DNA of 64,000 nucleotides from Moniliophthora roreri. Lineage: Eukaryota > Basidiomycota > Agaricomycetes > Agaricales > Marasmiaceae. The stretch spans positions 496,001 to 560,000 of the forward strand of contig LATX02000183.1 of assembly GCA_001466705.2 (NCBI GenBank), in the 5' to 3' direction. A program made the translations under genes and the position numbers. The notes below the pieces were generated by a model, which made no database searches, was not told where the DNA came from, and saw only the letters and a list, made by a program, of their open reading frames with translations. Shown one piece after another: positions 25,827 to 37,770 of this stretch; within the stretch, counting starts at the first letter, position 1; each line of letters starts with the position of its first letter.

Positions 25827-27023
25827 CTAGTCACGACTCCTTGAACGGCTGTTTGAGGACCTGGTGCTAACAGACATTGCTGAATCACTGGAAGCAGAAC
25901 GTCCACGCTTTGGTTGAGGTGATCCTCGACGCCTGTCGGGACTGGGTGACCTGCGGCGGGGTGAAACAGAACGTGAAGCAGAACGGCCTCTACGAGGGGG
26001 AGTCGAATCGTGCTGTCGATATGGAGGTGAGCGGTCACGTCGCGGGGGTGATACTGAGCGGCGACGACGACGGTCTGGAGGTGGTGAACGGGATGCAGAA
26101 GGTGACCGAGAATCGTCACGTCTGGACCTTGACGGCGGAGGTGAGCGTTCACGGGGAGGAGGAGAGTCCCGATGTCGACGAGGTGGTGGACTTTTACTTC
26201 TGCTCGAGGGGCGCCTTGAGCGGTACGAGGCCCTATCATCTCGAGGACCACCGCGCGCAGCAGGTACTGGTGGTGGTGGCATATCACGGTCTCTCCTATT
26301 GACATTCTCTGCTCTTTCTTGTCGCATTCTGTCCTCTTGTCTTCTGCGTAACCTATCGCGCTCCCGTCTTTCAGCCTCCCACTTTGCCTTTTGCTCTTGC
26401 ATCCTGGCACGATCCTCTTCTCTCCTTCGTTCCCTCTCTTCACGCTCAGCCATCCTTTTGAGCTTATTCTCCTCCTGCTTTTCTCTATCGAAAGCTTCTC
26501 CTTCAGTATAATCACCTCTCGTCCCAAGAGCACGAGCCATTTTGTCTAATTCGGCTTTTTTGGCTGCAGCAATGGCATGAGTATCCGAAGCCTTCAAACT
26601 TTTTGCAGAAGGTGCATAAGACTTGAGGTTAGCCAAAAGCTTTTGACGTAGGGCATCTACTTGTTTTTCGATTACTTCTTCATCAAACCTAGAAGGAACA
26701 CTCAGAAAATACGTCAATTGATCTGGATGAAACCAACATACTCTTTTTCCTCCAGCTCCAACTGCAATTCCAAACATTTCACTTCGACTTGTCGTTTTCG
26801 CTCGTGCTCTAGAATTCCCTCGTCTGGTTCACGATGTTTGGGTGGCTTCGCATCCCATGCGTCGGCACGATCTTTGGCTGGCTCGTACGAACGGAGAGCA
26901 GACAGGTTGCGGACCACGTAGCCATTTGTGCCGCTGAACAAAGCATAAATATGTTTTGATACAACAGAGAGTAGAACGAAATTACCTTCCACGGGGAGTG
27001 GTAAGACCGATGCCGTTGTACAT
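25827..27023 (-). CDS. CWC21: CWC21/SRRM2-like spliceosome protein
   Basis: The first exon encodes [12 protein letters not shown] and joins [15 protein letters not shown], the cwf21 N-terminal signature shared by yeast Cwc21 and human SRRM2. In the spliceosome this segment contacts Prp8 and Snu114 near the catalytic core. The cwf21 coiled coil follows ([38 protein letters not shown], joined by an intron at about 26685-26738). The remaining two-thirds is a charged helix ([19 protein letters not shown]) and then an RS-rich tail with many SRSPP and [10 protein letters not shown] repeats, as in metazoan SRRM2 rather than the short yeast form. About 365 residues. The start ATG at 27023 is fixed by the conserved first residues. 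Confidence 0.93.
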
Positions 27024-27226
27024 GGATGCTAAGTGGAAAGGAACGATGCCGAATTCGGTCAGCGATGTTGACTGGAGCTGTGTAGCACGTGTGCCGGAGC
27101 CATGACGGAATGCCTCGGCGCCTCCATTATAAACAGTACAGTAATTGTAATCTTGAATCTCAACCACCGCCCACCACGACGTCCAGAGCTTTATTTCTTT
27201 TCGCTCATTTGCGCAGGATAGCACAT

Positions 27227-28714
27227 ATGGATGCTGCATCTTTCGCTGCTACTACGTTGCCTCCATTGCCACCGGCTTCAGAGATACCAAATGCCTTCTT
27301 GGATAGTGTAAAGCAATGGTAAGTCAACCATTTTGCACTTCTAAATAGCTTTATTCATTTACCGGTGCACAGGTGGGCGTCTGGTGAAAAACAGATGGCA
27401 ATAAGTGAAGAAAGATTATTAAGGTGAGTTGGTACGAGTTAGATGGCCTCTATCTATCTCAGACTTGTACTTTCAGACGACTTCCTTACTTCCAATCCTA
27501 CAAACCCGACCCTGGAACACCCTCTCCACACTCCGTAGTCGCCTACAACTCACGCGTTGAGCTCTCCTCTCCAAAGAAGTACCTCAACACCGTTTTCTTC
27601 ACCTCTACTTCCCCACAACCCAACGCTCCTCCCCCCGCAGTCCTCTTACATGGGTATGGCGCCGGTCTCGGATTCTTCTTCAAGAACTTTCATGCTTTAG
27701 CAGATTGGGCTGGTCGAAGAGGGACGAACGTCTACGCCGTCGATTGGCTCGGCATGGGTCGGTCTGCCCGTGTATCCTTTACCGTTAATGCTTCCCGTAA
27801 GGATGTCAAAGCAAGAGTTGGGGAAGCCGAAGCGTTCTTTGTGGACTCTCTGGAAGAGTGGAGACAAAAGATGGGGTTGGATAAGATGACGCTGATCGGG
27901 CATTCGCTAGGTGCATATCTCTCAGCTGCCTACGCACTGAAATACCCGGGCAGAGTGGATAAGCTGATTCTACTAAGCCCTGCCGGCGTTCCTCGGGGAC
28001 CAGATTACACAGTCCCTTCACAAGAGCTCGAGCCAACCGAATCTCAAGGCGGAGGCTCAGCAGAACCCGCAACAAATAGAAAGGTCGAGGAGATTGAGGC
28101 CCAGCAGAAACAAGCGAAAGCTAAAGAGAGTAGATCAAGAAGACTTCTCACCTATCTCTGGGAAGAAGGGTGGTCGCCGTTTCAAGTCGTACGGTCCAGT
28201 GTGTTCTGGGGACCTATGCTTGTAGGAAAGGTATGCTAACTTCTCCACATTGTTGTTTCTCGCAACTCAAATGGCCATCGTAGTACTCCTCCCGCCGCTT
28301 CAGCGGTCTGACCCAAACCGACACAAGGGACATGCACGACTACATACTCAACATAACACTTGCGAAAGGTTCGGGTGAATATTGCATATCGCACATTTTG
28401 GCGCCGGGTGCATACGCACGTATGCCTCTGGTCGATCGGGTGGGCGGGCTGAAGATTCCAGTAACATTCGTTTATGGTGATCAAGATTGGATGGATCCGG
28501 AAGGTGGGGCGAAGAGTGTGGAAGAGATGAGGAAGGCAGGGAATGGAATGGGTAGAATGTATATCGTTAATAATGCTGGGCATCACGGTAAGTGCTACTT
28601 TGGTTTTTGTATACAACCGTGTTGATTAAGTGATTTGTAGTGTACCTCGATAATCCGAAGGCAGTTAATGACCTCTTGATTAAAGAGTTAGACAGGCGTG
28701 TGTCGAGATCTTAG
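27227..28714 (+). CDS. Alpha/beta hydrolase of the ABHD4/ABHD5-CLD1-ICT1 family
   Basis: Five or six exons from MDAASFAATTLPPL to LIKELDRRVSRS. The core shows VLLHGYGAGLGFFFKN (oxyanion region), VYAVDWLGMGRSAR, the nucleophile elbow LIGHSLGAYLSAAYAL, and FVYGDQDWMDPEG for the acid. The C-terminus has NNAGHHVYLDNPKAV, where the HX4D motif typical of this family is split by an intron at about 28588-28640. Yeast relatives are Cld1 (cardiolipin deacylase), Ict1 and Ecm18 (lysophosphatidic acid acyltransferases). The substrate here is a glycerophospholipid by inference, and deacylase versus acyltransferase cannot be decided from sequence alone. A Gln/Lys/Glu-rich insertion between the nucleophile and the acid (about 28010-28130) looks disordered. 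Confidence 0.88.
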
Positions 28715-29078
28715 ATGATGATGATACCTCTCTTTCAATTCATGCATGCTGGGACTATGGTATTAACGGACTAATTATACTATTCATCTAGATGCATTCG
28801 TTTAGAAATCCGTCTTCTGCAGTTTTTGTATCATTGCAAATCAAGAGTCATTGTAAATATAGATCCTGTGAATGCATCCAGTACCCCAAGGTCGCGAGTG
28901 ATTTCTGAGAAGAAGTGTAATGCTCGGTCTCAATGCGAGACTCCTGCTGCTTCCGACGAAAGAAATTAGGCGTGGATATCAGAGCAGGATGAGAGCATTA
29001 AAAATCTGCATTATTCGTCTTTTAAAAGTACATTGGTGGCTTCGTGAATCATTCCGTAGAAACAGATAGTAGAGGCAC
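28715..29078. other. Convergent 3' spacer, hydrolase and protease 1
   Basis: 364 bp of 3' flank. AT-rich, with no ORF or repeat of note. Confidence 0.5.
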
Positions 29079-30766
29079 TTAAGCAAGATCAGCAAACCCA
29101 ACTTGCGTGTTACCAACATCAAAGACTGGGATACTTTGGTGAGCGTGCTGGCGAGATATGAGGAAGGACTGAAGCGTACCAGTGTAGACGTTCTGAAGGA
29201 AAACGTCCCCCACAACCCAGAACTCTGTTTACATACCCACATAAACATCGGTTCGAGGACCTCTTTTGATTACTTACCGACTGGGCTACCACCTGCAATG
29301 CCACCAACACAGTCGTTTGAACCTCGAGAGAGTAAACCAAGGTTGAAGGTATCTGGGGAAACAGAGAAAGCTCTGCCTCCAAAGGTCAAACTAACCTCTG
29401 GGATTGAATCGCATGGAACTGCGCGTGGCGGAATCAGACCTGTTGACACTTTTGACCTTGAAAGTATCACTCACCCGTGAAGAATCCTGGACCAGCCGTT
29501 TGAGAAGCGTCTTTTGAGCCGGGAATAGCAGCATAAAACGCTGCTACAGACCGATCATCGCCCAAAATCAAAGTCGTTCCCGTATCAATGATCGAGCTGA
29601 GTCCATTGACGACCGCATTGCCATCAACACTGACGGCCTCGAGCTCGACCTGCCAGAAGCCCTATTCGTTTGCGGCAGCGTCAGCAACTAATGCGCCTCA
29701 ACTTTGTGAATGTCCATACTTACCCGGGTCGTGACAGGGGTGTTTGTAAGCTGTCCTGAGAACAGCGAGTCGTCCGTGCCACCAACGGTCAGCTCTGATC
29801 CTGAGGTCGAGAGTTTGAATGCGAAAACTGGCTCCGTCGTGACTCCCTGGGCAACGAGGGTCTGGAACACTGGGTTCTCCTCGAAATCGGATATCTCGGG
29901 GAATGCCATTCCCATCAAGCCATCGGGAGGAAACTGGTCGACCGCAAATCCGTTCGAATATTGGGTTGCTGCACCAACGGCTTGTTCGGTAGCCTAGCCA
30001 GAGATCGGAATACTCAGTTATACATGCTGGTTTGGAGCTCAGGCGAGATGGTAGCGATACTTACGGTCAATCCAGCGACAGTAACGGTATCATGGAACAC
30101 TTCTCCCTCTGAGGTGGAACCATCTCCGAATCGCAACATGAACGTCTTGTCTTGATCCTCGGCGGTGGAACTTGCGTCTGTGTCAAAGACTTCATGGCCT
30201 GCGCAGTTTACAGTGCAACTTGCTCCGGGTAGGAAAAGATCGCTGCTGCCTATTTGTGATAAGGAATTAATGGAAATTCGAGGCTGTGGGCATGTAAAGA
30301 ATTTACCGGTGTCAAAGTCCACTATTCGATGGGATGGAGCGTCAGATTCAAGATCTTGGTTGCAAGGTTACCTACCCACCGGTAAATTCCTTTGCGGGAG
30401 TTCCGACGCTGATGGTTCCCGACCACAGTACTTGATCGATGTCTTGAAGAGGATCATTTCCGGTATCGCGAGTAGATAATTTCTTAGCCTGAGGATGTGC
30501 AGTCCCGGTGTTCTTCTCGAAAGCACTGACTCCGCGTTGGACTTTGCTGAATAAGAGAGTGTCAGCAATCAGCGAAGAGCCACATAAGGAAAAGTTTACC
30601 TCTGTGCTCGCAGTAGCTGTCGTTTCAAGGTATCAATATTGACGACACCATTTTCGTCCACGAGTGTCGATCGCTTGTTCAGAGGGATCCTGTTCCCAAC
30701 ACGCGTTGGAATGGAGAGTCCCAGAGCAACTTGGAGAAGTGCTAGAGCAGTGATGAGCGAACGCAT
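29079..30766 (-). CDS. Secreted aspartic protease, polyporopepsin-like (copy 1)
   Basis: A pepsin-family (A1) endopeptidase. The signal peptide is MRSLITALALLQVALGLS, followed by a propeptide with RNKRS/LNKRS-type processing region (PLNKRSTLVDENGVV). The first catalytic Asp lies in FDTGSSDLFLPGASC (DTG interrupted by an intron) and the second in SIIDTGTTLI. Other segments are GLMGMAFPEISDFEEN, SELTVGGTDDSLFSGQL and FWVVGDVFLQNVYT. It ends VGNTQVGFADLA. About eight exons. A second, closely related copy lies at 44432-46136 on the other strand; the two share intron positions and about 88 % identity over the central exon by eye. It probably degrades extracellular protein. A TATA-like ATAAATAT lies about 50 bp upstream. 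Confidence 0.92.
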
Positions 30767-31204
30767 CGTAGGTTGCAGTGGGATGCCCACGACTTTGAAA
30801 CCATCCACGTTCGTGGATATTTATGAGTCCCAGTTCAGTGGTGGAGTGAGATGGTATCCATTCTGGTTGCCAAAGAAGCGTGATATAGAGATGTTTATGT
30901 ACCGCAGTAGTATGTTTTTCTCTCGTTGTGGAGACAGTGCGAATGGTGACACTTGAATGTTCGCATGGAAGATCAAAAACGAGATGATGATCCACAGGGC
31001 CTATTCACTCGCAATCCACATGCCTGGGTACGATTGAATGGAAAAAATAGGTTTCTTCGAGTTATTTCTGCAAAAGGCGACGAAGAACGACTATTAGCAG
31101 CGTGGGCTAAAGGTTGAGATGTCTATATCAGGTGATGCGCATTTCAGGCGCTTCTCACGGCCACCTCTTTTGGACGACCACCATCTGCACTGTATCCATT
31201 TCTC
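30767..31204. other. Divergent spacer between protease 1 and SFR1
   Basis: 438 bp holding the protease promoter and the SFR1-like upstream region. No further element is recognised apart from the TATA-like box. Confidence 0.5.
30816..30824 (-). promoter_or_regulatory. TATA-like box of protease copy 1
   Basis: The minus-strand sequence ATAAATAT is about 50 bp upstream of the protease ATG, a spacing like that of copy 2. Confidence 0.5.
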
Positions 31205-34167
31205 ATGAATACTAGCGACCAGGTAGGAGCTGGCAGTCTGTTTCTATGGATTTTTTTCACTCAGCTATCCGCTAGCGCAATCCTGAGTCCGATGAGCCGA
31301 CCTCAACAGCCATACCAATAGTAGGTAGTACACGGTTACACCACCTCACTACTTCTAAATCCCACATATTCAGATGCTCAATGACATATATTCCGGTCCG
31401 TGTTTTGGCGATTTGACGCCATCGCAGGCAAGTCTCTCATTGCTTCAGGCGGTAGTCGGTTTGTACTCACGAGAAGCATGTGCGCAGTCTTCTCTTACCG
31501 AAGAATCTTCACCTAAACGAGCCGGCACGTCTATTTCGACATCGGCCAATGGCTTTTCCTTTTTTCCTTCCTATCCTTTGCTCAACGATGGATCAAGCCC
31601 GAGTTTCACTTCTGACAAGGTAAGTCTAGAAGTCAGCATGCTCATTATTCCAAAAATTCATGCTACACTTTCCAGACCTACATGCATCCAACAGGACTGC
31701 AAGAACCAGACGATATCAATACTTCTGAGGAAAAAATTGATTCACACTTGAACAGAACAATACCGCATATACCCATCTCTGCTTGCTCTGACTCAAAATG
31801 TGTTCAATCTACCTGTGATGTTGGTGTTATTCAAGAAAACGACGCGCCCGTAGGGGATAAAGAGCTTCCTTTCGCGGTTCCTGGCACAACAATAGATGAA
31901 GGAGGGTCTGAGGAGCTTCAAGAAAGTGTCGATGCTCCGATAGTGAGTAAACAAGTTTTTGAACCAAGGATACGCAGCTGATTCGTTATTCACAGAACTG
32001 CCATCAACTCGGGGAAGGAATCGTGGGAGGCGATCATGAATCGACATTAATGACTGTATTTGCGATGCACATCGTGAGCAGCCGCGAAGATGACGATGTG
32101 GAACCGGATCATTCTCTTCTCTCAGCCTCACCGTCTATCCCTCTTGCGAATCCCATCACGGTCATTGCTGATCTTATTTCACCCCAAACAGACCCTTCGT
32201 ACCCAGAATGCACGAATCTTCCAACTCTTTCTGACTCTTCTGCGCCCACTTGTCAATTTTCGAGTTCCACCTCGGTCACTACTGACCTTGCTTCTGATCA
32301 CACGGAGTTGACTCCTGCTACCCATACTCCTGCTTCTCAATTATCGGACTCTACCACGGTCATTACTGGCCTTCCTTCATCTCGAATGGATCATTCATAC
32401 ATGGAGGCAACTTTAACTACCCATGCTCCTGCTTCTCAATTGTCGGATTCTACTATGACGTCGGCTTTGATTCCCTGCATAGAATCGGCTTGTTCAGGGT
32501 CTCCCATTTTTCACGCTTCGAACTCTATTATGACATCGCCTCATTCACAGGAGTGCACGGGATCGACCGTTTCTCCTTCTCATTTTTCGAACCCTATCAT
32601 GACATCGATGCTTCTTGCTTTATCACAAACAGACGCTACGCACGCGGAACCAGAACGGACTGTCGTAGCTTCTTCTATCATAATTCCTTCGCTTTCTACT
32701 TCTCAATCGAATCTTGCTACTGAAGAAGCCGATGCACTACTCGACGACGACGTCAGCCCCTCTCCCGGACTGGAACTCGAACCAATGTCGTCTTCTCCCG
32801 TAAACAGGATACCAGTATCGTCCGCGGAACCGGAACGGACTGTCGTAGCTTCTTCTATCATAATTCCTTCGCTTTCTACTTCTCAATCGAATCTTGCTAC
32901 TGAAGAAGCCGATGCACTACTCGACGACGACATCAGCCCCTCTCCCGGACTAGAACTCGAACCAATGTTGTCTTCTCTTGTAAACAGGATACCAGTATCG
33001 TCCTCTCCACCACCGTCTAGCCCTCCTCAAATCTTCACTTCTTCACCTGAACCTGAACCTGAAACAATGCGTGCATCAGAAACGGTAAGTGGATATAGCA
33101 ACGACGCGAAAATGATTTCTATGCTGATGGTGATCCTGTCATGGATTGAGGGAGAGCCGGCTCCGCCCCCGATTTTGATTTCTAGTCCACCCACGAGCCC
33201 CATTAGGTCCTCTTCTCCATTCTGGAGCGGGAGTAAAAGTAATCTTTCGGACACGGACGTGTACAAGAACGAGAACAAGAATGTCAAGGTGATCTCCTTA
33301 GTGTCTTTCTGCGATGTTAGCTGACTATTTCCTTTTCACCAGGGTTCTTTCGCTGCACCCACTGTGGAATCGTCATGCATCGCGAGTACCTCCGCTAACT
33401 TGCTTCAGCTCCAGCTTCCGGCACCAAAACGATCTACACACGCCTCGCAAAAACGTTCCCTTCAAAAGCTGTCTACGCCTTTTCGTACGCCTGCGATGAG
33501 AGCGGTGATCAATGCCGAGCAGCCTGTTGCGCCTACAGTGTCTCAGAACAAGAAACCTACACCTTCACTAGAACTTAAGAAACCGCTTCCTTCTCCCGCG
33601 AACTTGAAACACCGAACTATCCGCGCTAGCAGCCAATTCAAATCACCTCTTACATCTTCAACACTTACAGGGCTTGGGTCGATAAGGTTGACACCCAACA
33701 TTCAAATGCTAGAGCGGAAAGCGCAATTATTGAAGAGAGCGATCAAGGTAAAGAGGGAGAATGAGGAGGAGGTGTTGAAGGGACTTGTCAAGATGTGGAC
33801 AGAGGCTGGGAGGGAGGTTGCGTGGGAATTGTTTGAGATCGGTAAAGAGCGCACTGGGGATAGTGGCGGTAGTTTGGGTGGCGGAGTAAGAAAGTTTGAG
33901 GATAGTTGGGGGTGGAGTGACAAGGAGGATGTGAAGAGGGTAAAGGTTGAGCAAGGGGATAGTTGGAGTTGGGATATACCTGCGGTGGAAGGGGAAGGGG
34001 AGGTAATTGACGTTGATGAGTATACGGAGAGGATGCAGGTGGCTATGGATGAAGACGAGGAGGGAGAGGGGAAGGAGGACACGATTGGGACGATGTTGAG
34101 GCAGTTGGGGATTGACCCGCAAACGTTTGGGTGGGATGATGGAGAGGGAACGTTTCTGGATCGTTAA
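31205..34167 (+). CDS. SFR1: SFR1/MEI5-like Swi5-dependent recombination protein
   Basis: The C-terminal 120 residues carry the family signature: NIQMLERKAQLLKRAIKVKR, EEVLKGLVKMWTEAGREVA, WELFEIGKE. Sfr1/Mei5 pairs with Swi5/Sae3 and stabilises Rad51 or Dmc1 filaments in recombination. Upstream lies a disordered Ser/Thr/Pro-rich region of about 600 residues, much longer than in yeasts. Exons were assigned from MNTSDQ (31205), then RNPESDEPTSTAIPI, MLNDIYSGPC, and so on; introns with GTAAGT or GTGAGT donors at about 31621 and 31942, and one ending CACCAG at about 33343. A 66-bp in-phase stretch at about 33085-33150 may be another intron. A 180-bp near-perfect tandem duplication and a 99-bp-period repeat lie in the disordered part. 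The family name is inferred from the C-terminal motif. Confidence 0.72.
32321..32457 (+). repeat. Degenerate 99-bp-period repeat in SFR1
   Basis: About 37 bp around CTCCTGCTTCTCAATT recurs at about 32321 and about 32420. It encodes PASQLSDST twice. Confidence 0.7.
32644..33003 (+). repeat. 180-bp tandem duplication in SFR1
   Basis: Copies 32644-32823 and 32824-33003 are in direct, head-to-tail order and differ at about six positions. The unit encodes 60 residues starting AEPERTVVASSIII and keeps the reading frame. Confidence 0.95.
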
Positions 34168-34210
34168 ACGAGTAGTATTATAGTCGAGTGTGTACTGTAC
34201 AATGTGTATC

Positions 34211-34861
34211 CTAGAATATGCCTCCAAAGAAACTTTTCAGCCCCATTGCTTTGGCTTTCCTATGGGTATTGACGCGATGGGGTATGCTCTTGTGTAGTTC
34301 ATGTGCAATTTGGAATTTTGGAGGTAGTTGTTCGAGTTTTGGGAAAGGTTTTGTAGTCATTTTGACGTCTGCTTCAAAGTAGGCTCGTTCAAGATCTTGC
34401 ACTGCAGTGTATGAGGTACTGTTGGCAATGAGTGGGTTCGGATACACACTGGAATGAATATCATGTCCTGCAAGTTGATTTCTGTCTTCTGGAGTCAGGA
34501 TACGTTCCCAAAAGTAGGCGGCGTGGTCTGCAGGAGCAACTCAGTTGGGGTGACGAGTAGAAGTTCATACTGCAGACGCACTCTCAATCTCTGAGTCCTT
34601 GTCTTTTGAATGCTGGTTTGCAATATCAATGGCATCTTGCTCTTCTTGTTTCATTTTGGCTTTGAGCTCTGCCAATTGGGATTCCAGTTTCTACGAGCAA
34701 GTTTAAGTTTAGCATGTACTATTCATGAAACGAATTGAGATACTTGCTTTTAGAATGGCTTCATCTCTGGCATCGCTGGTCGAGCTGAGTCCGGTTTTTA
34801 TTCTTCGGTAATGCCTCACTTGGTGACGGACGAGTTGTGGTGTTAGGCGTAGTGGGAGCAT
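34211..34861 (-). CDS. Small protein with a mitochondrial-type presequence
   Basis: Three exons: start at 34861 (MLPLRLTPQLVRHQVRHY), a coiled-coil exon (KLESQLAELKAKMKQEEQ), and a large last exon (NHAAYFWERILTPEDRN to FPKLEQLPPKFQIAHEL, ending MGLKSFFGGIF). About 165 residues. The Arg-rich, acid-free N-terminus predicts mitochondrial import. I do not recognise the family; the WERILTPEDR and PPKFQIAHELHKSIPH blocks look conserved. It is convergent with SFR1, with only about 43 bp between stop codons. Confidence 0.62.
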
Positions 34862-35785
34862 TGAGACAAGCGCGCGTGGGTACGCAGTAAATATTCAAAA
34901 GTTCGACTTGATCAATCGCTACACCATCCTCACAGGCAGTTCACTAACATAGAAGGTGCTAGATGGAGACTAGCATCACTCGTTTTTCTTCATCCACCTC
35001 ATAATTCGAGAGCTTTGGTCCCGACAACTGCCTCTTTGGCGAGCTGGAACGGGTAATAAGGAACGGAACGGGTACCTCGCTGCAAGGCGTCATGGCTCGT
35101 CGGGACGGAAAGGACTTTGCATTTCGGATGAGATGGCAGTGCAGAGGACTTGCAGAGCAGACCAACGGAAAACGCAAGGAAAGAGGACGTTCCTGAACCG
35201 AGCCATGCGCAAAATCTATGCACACCACCAACATCGATTAGTGTACATCCAACTCTTCCAAATGCCAACGACTTGTCGTCTTTTCGTTCATGACATGAAG
35301 GATAGTCCCTACGCTTCTTAATGCTTTCTTTCCTTACACTTCACCGGCTATGTCATCTCACAAGGCTTAATCGACGGAACGCAAGGCAAGGAGTGGGCTT
35401 GGCTGGCGGCTAGTGCACAGCTCATAAGACCACGACCCACGCTGAGACTTTCCACTGAAATCCTACAGTGCAGTCTACAAAAAGTCACCTTTCGTCTATC
35501 TGCATGGCTGTTTATTCTACCTAACATCAGCCTACCACTGCCTACCACTGCTGGACTCATTTCTTCCACTACTGGCGGTCGAAATACGTGCCTCTTCCTC
35601 AACCTCCAAGTTGCAACTTTGTTTCTTGGCACGATAAACGGAGAGGGTAGCATTCGGAAGGGACAGCATCCTATCGAGCCGCTATAACAAATGTGGCCAC
35701 AGAAGTGACCATGTCGTATATAGTCCTAGGGGTATAAAAGCCACGTCGATCTGCAGAGAAAGAGCTGCATCACCCCCAACTCATC
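34862..35785. other. Gene-free spacer
   Basis: 924 bp with no supported gene. Short overlapping ORFs on both strands lack motifs or splice support. A CTACCACTGC direct repeat lies at about 35531-35551. The right end is the promoter of the small secreted protein. Confidence 0.5.
35733..35739 (+). promoter_or_regulatory. TATA box of the small secreted protein gene
   Basis: TATAAAA lies about 47 bp upstream of the ATG at 35786, followed by a pyrimidine- and C-rich leader. Confidence 0.7.
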
Positions 35786-36333
35786 ATGAAGAATTTTGCT
35801 GCTCTGCTCATCACTCTCGCTTTCGCCGCTTCAACGGTTTTGGGAGATATCGTGATTGGTTATCCCCATGATGGCGATGGCTTCAAACGTGGAGAGAGTC
35901 TCAAACTCCGAGTTGAAACCGATGTGAGCTTTTCGATCTTATTGTGACGTTTGTCCGCTGATACAAAAAAAAAAGTCTCATTGGGATGTCAAGAATGCCA
36001 ATCTCAAGATACGAATCGAGGAACGAACCGAGGACTGTGACGATGACTGGTCTGGATGTTACGGGAATGGAAAGCACGGCACCGTTCTCTACGATGGCGC
36101 CTTCAAGCCGTATTATACCCCGGGAAGGCCGGAACTCAATTATCATGATACTTTTGAAATCAGAATTCCGAAGGGCTTTCCGAAGGGAAGCGCAGTCATA
36201 TCAGTTGCTCTAAATGACGTGAGTCCTTTAATGATATTTATGTGATACAGAAGGCTGATATCATGTTGACTCGAACCAGGACGAGAACTACGGGCAGATC
36301 GATACTGAAGAAGTGAACATTGAGGTGAAGTAA
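35786..36333 (+). CDS. Small secreted protein
   Basis: Three exons and 144 residues. The signal peptide is residues 1-20 (MKNFAALLITLAFAASTVLG), with mature start at DIVIGYPHDGDG. The mature part predicts beta strands (GESLKLRVET, DTFEIRIPKGFP, GSAVISVAL) and two cysteines in EDCDDDWSGCYG, perhaps one disulfide. This resembles the short beta-sandwich secreted proteins common in mushrooms; function unknown. A TATA box is present. The first intron has a run of ten A directly before its AG acceptor instead of a pyrimidine tract. Confidence 0.8.
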
Positions 36334-36640
36334 AAAGCGGGAGGTGTTGGACATTGGATCTCCAGTCCAATTGTTAGCGCCGTGACATGCTTGTAGCTTG
36401 GCTCGTGAATAAAGCTTAATCGCTGCTTCGTACTTTCACTGTGTACTAAAACCTCATATATACTTTGTATTTTGTATTTCTGTAAATATAACACTCAGCT
36501 GCAAGAGTATTGTTTGGTAACAGTCCGCTGTGCATCAGTATGGGATCCATACTCAATGGGTGTTGTACTGTGCTCGGCAAGAGTGTCAATTCGAATTCCC
36601 CAACTTTGTCTTCAACTCCATGGAAGGTCGTGCATGAACA
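36334..36640. other. 3' flank of the small secreted protein gene
   Basis: About 300 bp with ordinary CpG content and no gene. Confidence 0.4.
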
Positions 36641-37770
36641 ATGTTGCCAAACATTCAAGTTCTTCATTCATAGTACACTATGAATGTGAGTTGAAGAGCA
36701 GCAAAAAAACACACCAAGGCTCTCACCAGACATGGCATTTGACCATGTCTTTGCTCTCACAATACCATTATAAATTTCACCTTGAGGCAGGTCAGAAAGA
36801 ACAAAGAGTTCTCAAGTCCTTATCAAATGGAAAGACAAAAAAGCAATCCTAATGTATTTGCCTTCAACAGAATCAACAGCCAAGGAAGAGTAGCAAAGCA
36901 TAGTGCATGTGATACTAAGGACATGGGGTAAGGTGACAGTCTCAAATGAACAGAAAACTAGGATTCGATCTCCAGGCTCTGCCATGGACATTGATTCTTC
37001 CTCATCCATTTGATCAGTATTCTCTGCTTCTCTATAGTCTCACTGTACCTATTTATGAAGAGAACTGCTATCTCTTGATAGTTGAACACAACATGCAGTT
37101 CTGCCTACCCCAAACAGGCCCATTAGCCCATCCATAGATGATGGTTTGTCTGCAACAGACCCAACATCATGCCAGTCAATGAATGCAACATGTCTTTGTG
37201 AGGATTGAACAAAAGGTTTACTTTGCATATGTCCCCATGGCAGGTTTTTCATGGCAGGTTTTCATTTTGTGAGCAACATCAAGGTGTCAAAGCATGGACT
37301 TGAGCTGAAGAAGGAGAGTATTTGTTTCCATGCTAGTGGCAAACAAATTGAAGCACGTACGAGGGCAAAATATCCATCAAGATTTTCCAGACCAAATTTG
37401 ATGGTGCATTGTACAAGTCACTAAAACTGTTGGGAATGTTCCAAAACAAACAAGTCTGCTTGCTCTCCCTAGGGCATGAAGACCTGTTTGTTTTCAATCA
37501 GTCACAGATCAAAACGACAAAGAACTAGAATACTTTGTGTACACTAGGGAACCATGGTAAAGAACTTCCCTGGTACTCAAGTAGATTGAGATGGGCTCAT
37601 TCCTCATACCTAACAACCTCATCTGGAGACTGATAAAATTGCTTGAATAGCTATTCCTCTGTTGGAGACAAATGAGAGGGTATGACAAACTTGAAGACCA
37701 CCAATGGCCCTTTCTTTGCCACCACAGGGGCTGGCAAGCCAGACTTGAGAGTGATATCTTCCTGTTTGAA
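36640..37770. other. CpG-depleted, ORF-poor block (probable repeat relic)
   Basis: About 1.13 kb with only four or so CG dinucleotides (near 36964, 37355, 37359 and 37515), while flanks have roughly one every 15-25 bp. TG and CA are abundant. No intact ORF is present. Such loss fits old cytosine methylation and deamination of a repeat, but the element class is not recognised. A short direct repeat (CATGGCAGGTTTT) lies at about 37240-37264. Confidence 0.7.

Noticed and set aside
25877..26302. Plus-strand ORF of 141 codons
   Set aside because: Shadow of the Arg/Ser-rich tail of CWC21 on the other strand.
33727..34227. Minus-strand ORF of 166 codons
   Set aside because: Shadow of the charged C-terminus of SFR1.
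34959..35268. Two overlapping minus-strand ORFs in the gene-free spacer
   Set aside because: No start context, splice support, motif or signal; their text looks random.
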